From positions 2,914,001 to 2,978,000 of the forward strand of contig NZ_FO704551.1 in assembly GCF_000968175.1 (NCBI RefSeq): a stretch of DNA of 64,000 nucleotides. Reading direction: 5' to 3'. Shown here piece after piece: positions 48,866 to 63,638 of this stretch. Each line of letters opens with the position of its first letter. Positions within the stretch are counted from its first letter, which is position 1. Position numbers and translations under genes: made by a program. The notes below the pieces were generated by a model, which saw only the letters and a program-made list of their open reading frames with translations, did no database searches and was not told the DNA's origin. The stretch is from Xenorhabdus poinarii G6. Lineage in GTDB: Bacteria > Pseudomonadota > Gammaproteobacteria > Enterobacterales > Enterobacteriaceae.

Positions 48866-50650
48866 CTACGCTATATTAGCCAGAATCGTCTCGGCATTCT
48901 GATAATCCCCGACTTGGACACAGAATGTGATTTTTCCTGAACGATGAGCATGGATCTGCACTTCCATTTTCATAGCTTCCATAACGGCAATCACATCACC
49001 TTCATTGACTTGCTCACCTTCTTTCACCATCCAGGCATGCAGGATACCGGAAATAGGCGCTTTGACCTGACGAGGATCTTCCGGCTGTTTTTTCTTTACG
49101 GCAGGTACAACAGACGAAGATAATTGTTGTTCACCCATCGGGGTTAAGTGCGCCAATCCCGCCAATAAATCCGATGGCAATCCTAATTCATGCCGACGGC
49201 CATCGATCTCAATAAAAGTGCGGGTAATCTTGTTATCCTCCATCGGAAATTGGCGTAGCGAAGCCGCGAGTTCATTCACAAAATCCGTTTCAATCCAGCG
49301 AGTATGGACATTGAATTTATCACCAGAAATAAAATCAGGATGCGTCATGACTGCCTGATGGAAGGGCAAAACGGAGGCGACACCACTAATCTTAAACTCT
49401 TTCAATGCCCGCCGGGCACGAATAATGGCCTGTTCCCGGTTCGCCCCCGTGACAATTAATTTTGCCATGAGTGAATCAAAGGTGGCCGGAATAATAGAGC
49501 CACTGGTTACACCAGAGTCGAAGCGAATACCGGGGCCAGAAGGTGGGAGAAATTCGGTGATGGTACCGGATGTTGGTAGGAAACCTTTCGCGGCGTCTTC
49601 CGCATTAATGCGAAATTCAAACGCATGCCCTCTTGGTACTGGTGTTTCCTGAATGCTTAACGGATAACCTTCGGCTACTCGCAACTGCTCAATCACCAGA
49701 TCAATGCCCGTTGTCTCCTCTGTGACCGGATGTTCTACTTGTAAGCGAGTATTTACTTCTAAGAAAGAAAGTGAGCCATCTGCACTGAGTAAAAATTCGA
49801 CTGTACCGGCTCCCACATAATTAGCTTCTGCACAAATGGCTTTTGCGGATTGATGAATATGTTCTCGTTGTTCTGGCGTTAAAAATGGTGCGGGTGCTTC
49901 TTCGACCAACTTCTGGTTACGCCGCTGTAAGGAACAATCTCTGGTTCCTAAAACCACAACATTACCATGCTTGTCTGCTATCACTTGCGCTTCTATATGT
50001 CGGGGTTTATCCAAAAATTGTTCAATAAAACACTCACCCCGGCCAAAAGCAGCTATCGCCTCACGGACTGCCGAATGGTAAAGCTCGGCCACTTCATCCA
50101 GCCGCCAGGCGACTTTCAGCCCTCGACCACCGCCACCGAATGCAGCTTTGATAGCAATCGGTAAGCCATATTGTTCCGCAAACGCAATCACTTCCTGCAC
50201 ATCTTTGACAGGTTCTGATGTCCCGACAACTAAAGGCGCGCCCACTTTCTGAGCGATTTTACGCGCTTTAACCTTATCCCCCAGTTCATCAATCGTATCA
50301 GGATTAGGGCCAATCCAAATGAAACCCGCATCAATCACTGCTCTGGCAAATTCCGCCCGTTCAGACAAGAAACCATAACCAGGGTGCACCATTGTTGCCT
50401 CGGATTGTTTTGCCACATCCAGTAAACGAGGAATATTGAGATAAGTTTCTGCCGGGTTATTTCCCCCCAAAGCATAAGCCTCATCAGCCAATTGAACATG
50501 CTGTGCATTAATATCAACATCCGCATAAACAGCCACTGTCGGTATTCCATAATCACGGCAAGCCCGGATAATTCGAACAGCAATCTCACCACGGTTAGCA
50601 ATCAGCACTTTCTTCAGCTGGTTATTAAAATTATCTACAGTTTGATTCAT
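48866..50650 (-). CDS. Biotin carboxylase fused to a biotin carboxyl carrier domain
   Basis: About 594 aa. Biotin carboxylase about 15-460: [20 protein letters not shown], the [11 protein letters not shown] loop, ATP-grasp [13 protein letters not shown] and [14 protein letters not shown] with the bicarbonate/ATP residues. A linker of about 70 residues leads to a BCCP domain whose VMEAMKMEV carries the biotin-accepting Lys. There is no carboxyltransferase domain. It overlaps the 3' end of the PxpB-C fusion gene by 20 bp, so it is coupled to it. In urea carboxylase the BC and BCCP parts flank a KipI/KipA-like domain, so these proteins probably act together. Start codon is uncertain among 50677, 50659 and 50650. 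Confidence 0.88.
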   Translation of the reverse strand: MNQTVDNFNNQLKKVLIANRGEIAVRIIRACRDYGIPTVAVYADVDINAQHVQLADEAYALGGNNPAETYLNIPRLLDVAKQSEATMVHPGYGFLSERAEFARAVIDAGFIWIGPNPDTIDELGDKVKARKIAQKVGAPLVVGTSEPVKDVQEVIAFAEQYGLPIAIKAAFGGGGRGLKVAWRLDEVAELYHSAVREAIAAFGRGECFIEQFLDKPRHIEAQVIADKHGNVVVLGTRDCSLQRRNQKLVEEAPAPFLTPEQREHIHQSAKAICAEANYVGAGTVEFLLSADGSLSFLEVNTRLQVEHPVTEETTGIDLVIEQLRVAEGYPLSIQETPVPRGHAFEFRINAEDAAKGFLPTSGTITEFLPPSGPGIRFDSGVTSGSIIPATFDSLMAKLIVTGANREQAIIRARRALKEFKISGVASVLPFHQAVMTHPDFISGDKFNVHTRWIETDFVNELAASLRQFPMEDNKITRTFIEIDGRRHELGLPSDLLAGLAHLTPMGEQQLSSSVVPAVKKKQPEDPRQVKAPISGILHAWMVKEGEQVNEGDVIAVMEAMKMEVQIHAHRSGKITFCVQVGDYQNAETILANIA

Positions 50651-52259
50651 GGCAATCATGACTCCCTTGAATTTCATGGAATTGACCGATGGGATTAAAG
50701 CGGATTCTGGCTGTCACGGGGATCTGCCCAGCGAGATCGAGGTGATACTCTGCGACTGAAGCAATCACGGGATATCCTCCTGTCACTGGATGATCAGCCA
50801 AGAAGAGCACAGGTTGCCCACTGGCAGGAATTTGTATCGCTCCTGCACATGTTCCTTCGCTGGGTAATTCTTGTGGCTGACTTCTCGATAGTGAGCACTC
50901 ACCATTTAGTCTTAACCCAATTCGGTTAGACTGAGGAGTCACCTGCCAAAGCTGCTTACTCAATAAATCGACGGACTCTGCTGTGAACCAATCGGTGCGA
51001 GGGCCAAAGATAATATCCAATACCACGATGTCATCTTTCTTTGGCATATCAAAAGCAGATGTTTCAGAAAAAGAGACTGCTGCGCAATGAGATGTTTCAC
51101 CGACAACTAATTTATCATTTATTTTCAACGGAACAGGGCCGATATTGGACAGAGTATCGAACGCATAGCTGGACAGGACGGCCGGAATAATGAAACCCCC
51201 GCGCACGGCTAAATAAGAACGCATACCCGCGACAGGCATACCCAATGAAATTTCGTCACCCTCGTTTAAATCAATAGGTTTGTAAGTGCTTACATGGAAT
51301 ATTTCACCCGATGAAGTTTTTATTTCTATTGGGCATGACGCCCCCGTAATGGCAATCAGTACTTGTCCATGTGCGATTGCTTTAAATCCTCCCTGCACAA
51401 TTTCCAGACAAGCCTGGTCAGAGGCATTCCCAACAAGACGGTTTGCACTGCGTAAAGCACTTTTGTCCATTGCCCCCGATTCCGGTATCCCTAATTTTGC
51501 CTGACCAACACGTCCTAAATCTTGAAATAAGGTTTGTAGTCCTACGGACAAGATTTCCAGATCATAAGCAGCCGCTGAGGCAGGCACTTTGTTATTGATA
51601 GCTGTTTCAGGCAAACTCTTTTCAGGCAAATGGATAGTGGCAGGCTGATATCCTGCATCACGAAAGTTAACACGGTAACCCGGTTGTAATAAGGCGGGAG
51701 AGGGTCGGGAAAGATCCCACATCCGTTCGGTTGTAATACCGATAATTTGCCATCCTCCGGGACTGACCTGCGGATAAATGCTACTGAATTCCCCCGCCAG
51801 AGCTACAGCTCCTGCCGGAATGCGTGTTCTAGGGGTTTTTCGGCGGGGTATATTCCATCGCAAGGTTTTCGAGACCATATATGCAAAGCCAGGTGAAAAC
51901 CCCGTGAAAGCAACGGTATATTCATTTTCAGTGTGTTGACGAATAACTTCCTGAACAGTACACCCTAATATTTCTGCAACCAGTGCAAGATCTTCGCCAT
52001 TGTAATGCACCGGAATGGTTATCTGTTTTCCCGTTGCATGACCACGTTCCCGTAAATCCCGCTGACTGATTGCTGTCGCCAATTGTTGAGGTGCTATTTT
52101 TGTCGGCCGGAAACGAATCATCAACGTTTTCGCAGCCGGTATCACTTCTTCAACACCAAAAATGGGTGACATTGCCAGTGAATCAAGTAAGGCCAGTGTT
52201 TCTGTCAATCCACTCAATTCAACCATGATGGTATTGCAATTAACAGGTAAAAAACGCAA
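50631..52259 (-). CDS. PxpB-PxpC fusion (KipI/KipA, AHS1-AHS2), 5-oxoprolinase/urea-carboxylase-like
   Basis: 542 aa. Residues 1 to about 215 form the PxpB/KipI (AHS1) domain with [11 protein letters not shown] and the PGGWQIIG strand. Residues about 230-540 form the PxpC/KipA (AHS2) domain with [19 protein letters not shown] and [10 protein letters not shown]. The two are separate genes in E. coli and Bacillus. The start is TTG, supported by GGGAG six bases upstream. PxpABC hydrolyses 5-oxoproline with ATP; the same two domains form the carboxyltransferase of urea carboxylase. With pxpA upstream and biotin carboxylase downstream, the substrate could be oxoproline or another lactam or amide. 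Confidence 0.9.
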   Translation of the reverse strand: MRFLPVNCNTIMVELSGLTETLALLDSLAMSPIFGVEEVIPAAKTLMIRFRPTKIAPQQLATAISQRDLRERGHATGKQITIPVHYNGEDLALVAEILGCTVQEVIRQHTENEYTVAFTGFSPGFAYMVSKTLRWNIPRRKTPRTRIPAGAVALAGEFSSIYPQVSPGGWQIIGITTERMWDLSRPSPALLQPGYRVNFRDAGYQPATIHLPEKSLPETAINNKVPASAAAYDLEILSVGLQTLFQDLGRVGQAKLGIPESGAMDKSALRSANRLVGNASDQACLEIVQGGFKAIAHGQVLIAITGASCPIEIKTSSGEIFHVSTYKPIDLNEGDEISLGMPVAGMRSYLAVRGGFIIPAVLSSYAFDTLSNIGPVPLKINDKLVVGETSHCAAVSFSETSAFDMPKKDDIVVLDIIFGPRTDWFTAESVDLLSKQLWQVTPQSNRIGLRLNGECSLSRSQPQELPSEGTCAGAIQIPASGQPVLFLADHPVTGGYPVIASVAEYHLDLAGQIPVTARIRFNPIGQFHEIQGSHDCHESNCR

Positions 52260-52302
52260 GGCTATCTCCCTAAATCATTAACCGTATCAACGCGATCCAG
52301 GC

Positions 52303-53070
52303 TCATGAATGAATAAATGGTCGAATAGTTATTCCCGCCTGTTGCAAAATTGCTTTGATCCGTTTTGCCATTTCCAGTGCTCCCGGGCTATCACCATGCA
52401 CGCAAATCGAATCAGCTTGGATAGGGGTGAATTTGCCATCAATTGACGCAATTCCCCCTTCTGTTACGAGTTGCAACATCCGTTGCGCCACACGATCTGC
52501 ATCATGCAAAACAGAACCAATTTCACGCCGGGAAACTAATTCGCCTTGTGAGGTATATGCACGATCAGCAAATGCTTCTGCTATCGTCCGCAACCCTTTT
52601 TCCTGAGCTAACTTGAGAATATTTGATCCTGCTAAACCAACCAATGCCAGGTTAGGATCTATGGCGAGAATGCCTTCAATAACAGCAAGTCCTTGATATT
52701 CATCATTCGCAATGGTGTTATAAAGCGCACCATGAGGTTTGACGTAACTCACTTTACTGCCTGCTGCGGCAGCTAATCCTTGCAAGGCACCAATCTGGTA
52801 AATCACATCTGCTGTCAGTTCATGATTGGCTATCTCCATTTTACGTCGTCCAAAGCCAACCAAATCGGGATAAGAAACATGAGCACCTATCGCTACATCA
52901 TTTTTCTGCGCCAATTTCAATGTCTGCAAAATCCCTACCGGGTCTCCCGCATGAAAACCACAGGCAATATTCGCGCTACTGATAACGCCTAATATTTCTT
53001 CATCTTCTCCCATGCGCCACTGACCAAAACTCTCACCGAGATCACTATTTAAATCGATCGTGTTTATCAT
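52303..53070 (-). CDS. pxpA: PxpA, LamB/YcsF-family 5-oxoprolinase subunit
   Basis: 255 aa. [54 protein letters not shown] and [13 protein letters not shown] are the signature motifs of the polysaccharide-deacetylase-like PxpA fold. It supplies the hydrolytic subunit of 5-oxoprolinase. AAGGAAACC precedes the ATG. It starts 10 bp after the transporter gene and ends 43 bp before the PxpB-C fusion. Confidence 0.95.
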   Translation of the reverse strand: MINTIDLNSDLGESFGQWRMGEDEEILGVISSANIACGFHAGDPVGILQTLKLAQKNDVAIGAHVSYPDLVGFGRRKMEIANHELTADVIYQIGALQGLAAAAGSKVSYVKPHGALYNTIANDEYQGLAVIEGILAIDPNLALVGLAGSNILKLAQEKGLRTIAEAFADRAYTSQGELVSRREIGSVLHDADRVAQRMLQLVTEGGIASIDGKFTPIQADSICVHGDSPGALEMAKRIKAILQQAGITIRPFIHS

Positions 53071-53080
53071 GCTGGTTTCC

Positions 53081-54331
53081 TTAAGCTGCCTTCAAAAACT
53101 CAAAGATTGAATTGATAGACATGGCACCCATGTACCATGTCAGAACACAAGTCATCATCCCTGACCACAGTAACCAACGTGGATAGCGATATCCCTCCAT
53201 CAAATCAGCGCGTTTCCAGCCAACATAAACAAAAATAGTCAACCCAAGAGGAAGGATAAGCCCGTTAAATCCGCCGGCAAAAACCAATAATGCGGCGGGT
53301 GGTGTGGCCATTAATAGATAAACGGCCAAAGATACGGCGATAAAAAATAACGTTGCAATATTGCGCTGACGCTCAGGAAAGTGTTTTCGAAAGACACTAC
53401 AAAAGGAAATAGAAGTATAGGCAGCCCCAATAATACTGGTCATTGCAGCTGCCCACATGATTAAACCAAAAATACGCAATCCAAATTCACCGACCGAGAT
53501 CTGAAAGGCTTGCGAGGCAGGGTTTGCTGTTTTACTGGCAACATCCAGTGTTACGCCACTGGCAACAACACCTAATATGGCAAGAAATAACAGATATCGC
53601 ATCAAGCCGACGACCAAGATCCCCTTGGTCGCTGCACGGGAAACCACGTTGATATTTTCAATGCCCACTGCCCCCTTATCCAGCAAACGATGGGCGCCCG
53701 CATAGCAGATATATCCCCCCACCGTTCCCCCCACAATCGTCGTTATCGTTGCAAAATTAATTTCATCAGGCAATACGGTTTGTTGTAAGGCTTCTCCCAC
53801 CGGGGGATTAGAAACTATCGCAACAAATAAGGTCATTCCTATCATGATTAACCCTAATATCACGATAACACGATCAAGAGCGACACCGGCTTTACGGGAG
53901 GTAAAGAGACAAATAGCCATCAATGCACTGAATAATCCGCCCCATTTTGGGTCGAGTCCCATCAAAGAATTAAGTCCCAATCCAGCTCCCGCAATATTAC
54001 CGACGTTAAAGACTAATCCACCCAAAATCACCAAAATAGCTAACAAATAACCACTTCCAGGGATCGCAGCATTAGCAATATCGGCTGATTGCATTCGGGT
54101 TAATGTGACAATTTGCCAAATATTCTGCTGAACCACAAAATCAATCAAAACAGAGGCTAAAATGCCAAAAGCAAAAGTTGCTCCCATTGTTGCCGTGAAA
54201 GTCGCAGTCTGAGTGATAAAGCCTGGCCCAATCGCTGATGTCGCCATCAAAAAAACCGCTGCAATCAAAGAAGAACGCCGATTTGATACAAAATTTACGG
54301 CGTCTTGTTTGACTGTTTTTTGCATAGCCAT
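53081..54331 (-). CDS. NRAMP-fold transporter (YcsG-like) without the metal-binding DPGN motif
   Basis: 416 aa with about 11 transmembrane helices. The first helix reads [18 protein letters not shown] where metal-transporting NRAMPs have DPGN, so the metal-coordinating Asp and Asn are missing; the TM6 Met motif is also not obvious. YcsG of Bacillus lies in the similar ycsF-ycsG-kipI-kipA operon. I infer transport of the operon's substrate (for example 5-oxoproline) rather than manganese. First gene of the operon; ATG has GGGGAG upstream. Confidence 0.85.
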   Translation of the reverse strand: MAMQKTVKQDAVNFVSNRRSSLIAAVFLMATSAIGPGFITQTATFTATMGATFAFGILASVLIDFVVQQNIWQIVTLTRMQSADIANAAIPGSGYLLAILVILGGLVFNVGNIAGAGLGLNSLMGLDPKWGGLFSALMAICLFTSRKAGVALDRVIVILGLIMIGMTLFVAIVSNPPVGEALQQTVLPDEINFATITTIVGGTVGGYICYAGAHRLLDKGAVGIENINVVSRAATKGILVVGLMRYLLFLAILGVVASGVTLDVASKTANPASQAFQISVGEFGLRIFGLIMWAAAMTSIIGAAYTSISFCSVFRKHFPERQRNIATLFFIAVSLAVYLLMATPPAALLVFAGGFNGLILPLGLTIFVYVGWKRADLMEGYRYPRWLLWSGMMTCVLTWYMGAMSINSIFEFLKAA

Positions 54332-54696
54332 AGCTATTCTCCCCTGTCATCTTTATATTGTATTTACTGTTTTCTAAGCAAGACCCATACCATTGTGGAA
54401 CCAAATAAATAAACTGTTTGGCTAAAGTGAATTCATTGTTGAACAATAAATAAGATTTGATGAGAAAATAAGCAACCAAAATTGTGTTATCGATCCTTAA
54501 AATCCAATAAAGATCACTTTATTTACATTTTTCATTCAATCGATCATAAAAATGCACAATTTAGATGCAATAGGCGTAATGAGAATGCCTCATATTGGTT
54601 CAAGAGTTGTAATTTGCTGGTTATCGGGGAATATGTGAAGATTCGTTCTTATGTGTTTCGAAAATCTTTGTTATCAGCCTTTAAAGCTAACGACGG
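54332..54696. promoter_or_regulatory. Divergent control region pxp operon / GntR regulator
   Basis: 365 bp without a gene; AT-rich. It must hold promoters for both directions. The outstanding element is the palindrome at 54435-54447, listed separately. Confidence 0.6.
54435..54447. promoter_or_regulatory. Candidate GntR/FCD operator
   Basis: ATTGTTGAACAAT, a perfect 13-bp palindrome that fits the FadR-subfamily pattern TnGTnnnACnA. It lies 104 bp upstream of the transporter start and between the operon and its divergent GntR gene. Confidence 0.6.
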
Positions 54697-55368
54697 ATGA
54701 CTATGAAAAAAAACCATTCGCCCCAGATTTTGAGCAAAAAAATTGCCGAAATCATCAGAAATAAAGTGGTTGTTGGGGAGTTGTTGCCTGGACAGCGGCT
54801 ATCAGAAGCAACGCTCAGTGAACAACTTGAGATATCACGAAATACGCTACGTGAAGTGTTCCGCCTTTTAACACAAGAGGGATTACTGAAACATGAACCT
54901 AATCGAGGTGTATTTGTCGCCACCCCCGATATTGCATCCATTATGGATATCTATCGAGTTCGACAACTCATTGAATGCCAGGCTTTGGCTCAGGCTTATC
55001 CGATGCATCCCAGTATTAGCAAAATGAAACAAGCTGTTGAAGCCGCCCGACAATGCCGCGAGAAACAAGATTGGGTTGGCGCTGGCACGGAAAATATGCG
55101 CTTTCATGCCGCAATTGTGGAATTAACTGATAGCGAAAGGTTAATTGCTTTCTATTACAATATTTCCGCAGAACTCCGTCTGGCTTTTGGCATTTTAAAT
55201 GATCCTAAACTTTTATATGCGCCTTATATTGATAAAAACGCACATATTCTGGAATTACTTAATTCAGGAGAAAATGAACTCGCGGTTAAAAAAATGAAGG
55301 ATTATTTAGCCTTATCAGAAAGAGCGATACTGGCCGCTTATACACGTAAAAATAACCCCATACTATAA
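54697..55368 (+). CDS. GntR-family regulator, FadR/FCD subfamily
   Basis: 223 aa. The winged HTH covers about 8-75: SKKIAEIIRNKVVVGELLPG, QRLSEATLSEQLEISRNTLR and EVFRLLTQEGLLKHEPNRGV. An all-helical FCD ligand domain follows with VRQLIECQAL, NMRFHAAIVELTDSERL and the C-terminal His (KNAHILELL), which usually bind a metal and a carboxylate ligand. It is divergent from the pxp operon and most likely regulates it, perhaps sensing 5-oxoproline or a related acid. Confidence 0.92.
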   Translation: MTMKKNHSPQILSKKIAEIIRNKVVVGELLPGQRLSEATLSEQLEISRNTLREVFRLLTQEGLLKHEPNRGVFVATPDIASIMDIYRVRQLIECQALAQAYPMHPSISKMKQAVEAARQCREKQDWVGAGTENMRFHAAIVELTDSERLIAFYYNISAELRLAFGILNDPKLLYAPYIDKNAHILELLNSGENELAVKKMKDYLALSERAILAAYTRKNNPIL

Positions 55369-55431
55369 AAAATGTAACGTGGGCCTAATTTCGTTGATAT
55401 TTTACCCTAAAAAATAAAAATCCCCCAACGC

Positions 55432-55459
55432 AAAAAAGCCATCCGGTGACGGATGGCTT
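55432..55459 (-). terminator. rRNA operon terminator
   Basis: AGCCATCCG / CGGATGGCT with a 4-base loop and TTTTTTG tail on the minus strand, 14 bp after 5S. Confidence 0.92.
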
Positions 55460-55473
55460 CTCTGACTAATGAA

Positions 55474-55592
55474 TGTCTGGCAGTGTCCTACTCTCACATG
55501 GGGAGACCCCACACTACCATCGGCGCTACGGCGTTTCACTGCTGAGTTCGGCATGGGGTCAGGTGGGACCACCGCGCTATTGCCGCCAGACA
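55474..55592 (-). rRNA. rrf: 5S ribosomal RNA
   Basis: About 119 nt; the minus strand reads TGTCTGGCGGCAATAGCGCG to the complementary CTGCCAGACA end, with the conserved GGTGGTCCCACCTGACCCCA core. Ends estimated by pairing of the terminal stem. Confidence 0.96.
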
Positions 55593-55670
55593 AATCCGGT
55601 TTTCAATCTCGAACAAGCTATTTCTCTCTGAAACTCTCTCTCTGCCCACTAAAACACCTTCGGTGTTGTC

Positions 55671-58576
<2,906 letters not shown>

Positions 58577-58744
58577 TCACAACCCGAAGGTGTCTTCGGA
58601 GATGCGGGTTGAGAGACGCCTCAATACTGTCTTAACAGCACTGAGTGTTTCAAATTTTCAGCTTGTTCCAGATTGTTAAAGAGCAAAAATTTCACAACAC
58701 ACGCCGTGCCTGTGTTCTGAAATGGTTTTATTCATCGAAGAGGA

Positions 58745-58820
58745 TGGTGGAGCTAAGCGGGATCGAACCGCTGACCTCCTGCGTGCAAGGCAGGCGCTCT
58801 CCCAGCTGAGCTATAGCCCC
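58745..58820 (-). tRNA. alaT: tRNA-Ala (TGC) in the rRNA spacer
   Basis: 76 nt: GGGGCTATAGCTCAGCTGGG acceptor/D arm, anticodon TGC, encoded CCA. Standard spacer tRNA. Confidence 0.96.
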
Positions 58821-58862
58821 ATTAAGATACCGTGCGCCTTCACCGTCTGCCGGGTCTGGACT

Positions 58863-58939
<77 letters not shown>

Positions 58940-59010
58940 ATGCCGATACCGTCTCTTCATTTTCATCAGACAATCTGTGTGAGCACTGCAACAATAACCT
59001 ATCTTCGGTT

Positions 59011-60552
<1,542 letters not shown>

Positions 60553-60742
60553 AAAAGTCTGATGCTCAAAGAATTAAACGGTTTATTCATAATGAATTCA
60601 CTGTTAGTCACTCTTTAAGACTTTAATCTTTTTTCGCCTTTCGGCGTTGCGATAGTGTCTTGCGAGTGCCCACACAGATTGTCTGATTACGTTGTTAAAG
60701 AGCGTGTCAACCGGGCATTGCTGCCGGGTTGCGAGGCTGCGT

Positions 60743-60869
60743 ATTTTACGCTTTTCGCCCCGAGAGTCAAGCGTTTATTTTCGCTTTCTTCTCCCTGCCC
60801 GGCGCGGCCTGTGTCAGCGTAGCGTCGGTCAGTGGTGGCGCATTATAGGGACTTTTACGGCGCTGGCAA
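60743..60869 (-). promoter_or_regulatory. rRNA operon promoters P1 and P2
   Basis: P1: TTGCCA (60864-60869), 16 bp, TATAAT (60842-60847), with a GCGCC discriminator typical of stringent control and an AT-rich UP-like stretch upstream. P2: TTGACT (60765-60770), 16 bp, TAAAAT (60743-60748). A boxA-like GCTCTTTAACAA word is at about 60692-60703 in the leader. Confidence 0.9.
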
Positions 60870-60938
60870 TCGTTTTTTTGCATTTTCTTTCCGTTCGTAT
60901 TTTTTTTACCCAAAGCGATGCAATAACCAGCAAAAAAG

Positions 60939-61487
60939 CTATTTTTGAGACGATTTAACACACGACATTTGCAAAAACGTCTCAGAAAAACCCACAACCT
61001 GTTCCCAATCCGTGTATTCAATTTCTTTTGTTGTATCGGTTTCTCCTCCGGTCATACGCATAATGAACTGAATCATAATGCGATCTAACCAGCAATAACG
61101 TGGATACAGTAAGGCTCCAGCAAAGACTTCGCATAAATCAGGCTGCCACGGACTTTGGATTAAAAATTTGCGTACATAAGCATTCGTTTCTGGTGTTCTT
61201 TTTTCCGGCTTTCTCGCTGTTAAATTGACACCAAAGAATGCTGTTGGCATTTGGTTCAATTGTTTTTGGTGCTTGCTGATAAAATTATTCAATACAGAAT
61301 TGAAGCGACCATAGCGTATTGATGCGCCTATCATGATTTTTTGGTAAGGCATCAAATTGATCTGCTTGATTGTTGCAAGATCTCTTAAATCACACCCAAC
61401 ACCAGCACGACGGAGATTCTCTGCAATACGCATAATAATTTTTTTGGTTTGTCCATCCCGAGTGGAATAGAGCAATAAATAACTCAT
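60939..61487 (-). CDS. hemG: HemG, menaquinone-dependent protoporphyrinogen oxidase
   Basis: 182 aa, one more than E. coli. Long-chain flavodoxin fold: SYLLLYSTRDGQTKKI phosphate loop, IGASIRYGRFNSVLNNFI and FFGVNLTARKPEKRTPETN. It oxidises protoporphyrinogen IX using quinone. The ATG at 61487 fits the family; the open frame upstream overlaps trkH. Upstream of the rRNA operon as in E. coli. Confidence 0.96.
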   Translation of the reverse strand: MSYLLLYSTRDGQTKKIIMRIAENLRRAGVGCDLRDLATIKQINLMPYQKIMIGASIRYGRFNSVLNNFISKHQKQLNQMPTAFFGVNLTARKPEKRTPETNAYVRKFLIQSPWQPDLCEVFAGALLYPRYCWLDRIMIQFIMRMTGGETDTTKEIEYTDWEQVVGFSETFLQMSCVKSSQK

Positions 61488-61537
61488 AGCTACGCCCCTA
61501 TTAAATAACGGATCACAGATAAAAATTGACTCATTCA

Positions 61538-62989
61538 CTATTCGCGCCAAAACGTCGGTGTAAACAAGACTAATAATGTGAACACTTCCAAACGTCCAAA
61601 TAACATGGTGACAATCAACACCCATTTAGCTTCAGGCTGCATAAATACAAAGTTCTCAGCAAAGTTTCCCAACCCTGGCCCCAAATTATTCAAGGTTGCC
61701 GCGATGGCAGAAAAAGCAGAGAACTCGTCAACACCTGTTGCAATCAGTAGCAACATACTAATAAAGAAGACAAGCGCATAAGCTGAAAAAAATCCCCATA
61801 CCGCTTCTATAATTCTTTCCGGCAAGGCTCGCCGCCCTAATTTGATGGTATATACCGCATTCGGATGCACTAAACGTTTTAATTCGCGGGAACCTTGCAA
61901 GAACAACAACAAAATACGGATAACTTTGAGTCCCCCACCAGTCGAACCGGCACATCCCCCGATGAAGGCAGAAGTTAACAGCAATAAAGGTAAAAACAGG
62001 GGCCATTCGTGAAATTTTATCGTTGTAAATCCGGCCGTTGTCGCCATAGAGACTACTTGGAAAAAAGCGTGGTTCAATGCATCCAATTCTGATTGATAAA
62101 AGGAATGTTGCCATAATATCAGCACACAGATTGCCAACAATGCCAACTGAATCGTAATGAACATGCGAAATTCTGGATCACGCCAATACACTTTCAAGCT
62201 GCGTCCAGAAAGGACGGCAAAATGCAGGCCAAAATTACAGCCTGAAATCAATAAGAAAATAGCAATGATGATATTGATCGTCTGACTATTGAAAAAGCCG
62301 ATACTGGCATCGTGAGTGGAAAACCCACCAATAGCAATAGTAGAAAAGCTATGTGAAATCGCATCGAATACCGACATCCCGGCAGCCCACAATGCTATTG
62401 CACAGGCGACAGTTAACAAGACATAAATCAGCCAAAGCGTTTTTGCTGTTTCTGCGATACGGGGGCGCATTTTATTATCTTTTAATGGCCCCGGCATTTC
62501 TGCCCGATAAAGCTGCATACCCCCAACACCGAGGAGAGGTAAGATCGCGACAGCCAAGACGATGATCCCCATTCCTCCCAACCATTGCAACATTTGCCGA
62601 TAGAACAAGATCGCTTTAGGGAGGTTATCAAGGCCAACAAGCGTTGTTGCCCCTGTTGTTGTCAAACCCGAAAATGATTCAAAAAAGGCATCAGTGATGG
62701 AAAGGTTAGGTTTTTCAGCGAAAATAAACGGCAATGCCCCTAAACTTCCCAATACAGTCCAAAAGAGGACAACGATCAAAAAACCCTCTTTCGGTTTCAG
62801 ATCAGCTTTTTGCTCACGATTAGGTATCCACAACATTAAACCAATGATAAGGGCAAAGATGAATGTTTCGCTAAATGCACTCCCTGCACCATCGCGATAA
62901 ATTAATGCTACCAGCCCCGGAATAGCCATCGTGAAAGAGAAAAGAATGACAAGAAGTCCAACAATACGGGTTATGGCACGAAAATGCAT
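61538..62989 (-). CDS. trkH: TrkH, potassium uptake channel subunit
   Basis: 483 aa, four M1-P-M2 repeats. The selectivity loops include SGLTTTGATTL, SIGGFSTHDA, ATTAGFTT and LNNLGPGLG. With TrkA it imports K+. The GSTGGGLKVIRI segment is the gating loop. It sits between yigZ (34 bp upstream) and hemG (50 bp downstream) in one operon. Confidence 0.97.
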   Translation of the reverse strand: MHFRAITRIVGLLVILFSFTMAIPGLVALIYRDGAGSAFSETFIFALIIGLMLWIPNREQKADLKPKEGFLIVVLFWTVLGSLGALPFIFAEKPNLSITDAFFESFSGLTTTGATTLVGLDNLPKAILFYRQMLQWLGGMGIIVLAVAILPLLGVGGMQLYRAEMPGPLKDNKMRPRIAETAKTLWLIYVLLTVACAIALWAAGMSVFDAISHSFSTIAIGGFSTHDASIGFFNSQTINIIIAIFLLISGCNFGLHFAVLSGRSLKVYWRDPEFRMFITIQLALLAICVLILWQHSFYQSELDALNHAFFQVVSMATTAGFTTIKFHEWPLFLPLLLLTSAFIGGCAGSTGGGLKVIRILLLFLQGSRELKRLVHPNAVYTIKLGRRALPERIIEAVWGFFSAYALVFFISMLLLIATGVDEFSAFSAIAATLNNLGPGLGNFAENFVFMQPEAKWVLIVTMLFGRLEVFTLLVLFTPTFWRE

Positions 62990-63023
62990 TCGGCGGGTTC
63001 CTTAGAAATCCGGTATGACGAAA

Positions 63024-63638
63024 TCATGGTGATTTTGGTGTTAAAAACAGAGCCCCACGGCTCAAATTCCGCAATTTATCACCGATTTCCCCTGCAAGGG
63101 TAGCGGGCAGTGAAACTTGCAATGTGACATTTTCGGCGTAATCACTGGCGATCACTTGTCCAGCGAATTGATGTAATAGCTGTTCTACCATTGAAATATG
63201 CGAGTATTCGCATTGTAACTGAAATAATTTCTGCGGTACTTTATATTCAGTTTGCAGCAGTTTCAGGGCTTGCTGTACACCATTACCATAGGCTTTGACT
63301 AGTCCCCCTGTCCCAAGTTTTATGCCGCCAAAATAGCGAACAGATACCGCAGTAATTTCTCCCAAACCACTCCCTATTAATTGCGCAATCATGGGCTTAC
63401 CGGCAGTTCCGGTGGGTTCGCCATCATCAGAAAACCCTAACTGTTGGGAGTCGTCTGGTGCACCGGCCACAAAAGCCCAACAATGATGCCGCGCATCAGG
63501 ATATTGTGCTTTGATAGTCTGGATAAAGGATTTAGCTTCATCCACCCCACTGGTGTGCTCCAGCAGGGTAATGAAACGACTCTTTTTTATTTCTTCAGTA
63601 AAGCTGACTGAAGCCACCGGGATCAAATAAGGCTTCAT
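63024..63638 (-). CDS. yigZ: YigZ, IMPACT-family protein
   Basis: 204 aa. IMPACT N-terminal fold: KKSRFITLLEHTSGVDEAKS, DARHHCWAFVAG, FSDDGEPTGTAGKPM and VRYFGGIKLGTGGLVKAYG; a DUF1949 ferredoxin-like C-terminus. Precise function unknown; eukaryotic IMPACT binds GCN1. Overlaps the pepQ stop by one base (TAATG), so translation is coupled. Confidence 0.95.
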   Translation of the reverse strand: MKPYLIPVASVSFTEEIKKSRFITLLEHTSGVDEAKSFIQTIKAQYPDARHHCWAFVAGAPDDSQQLGFSDDGEPTGTAGKPMIAQLIGSGLGEITAVSVRYFGGIKLGTGGLVKAYGNGVQQALKLLQTEYKVPQKLFQLQCEYSHISMVEQLLHQFAGQVIASDYAENVTLQVSLPATLAGEIGDKLRNLSRGALFLTPKSP

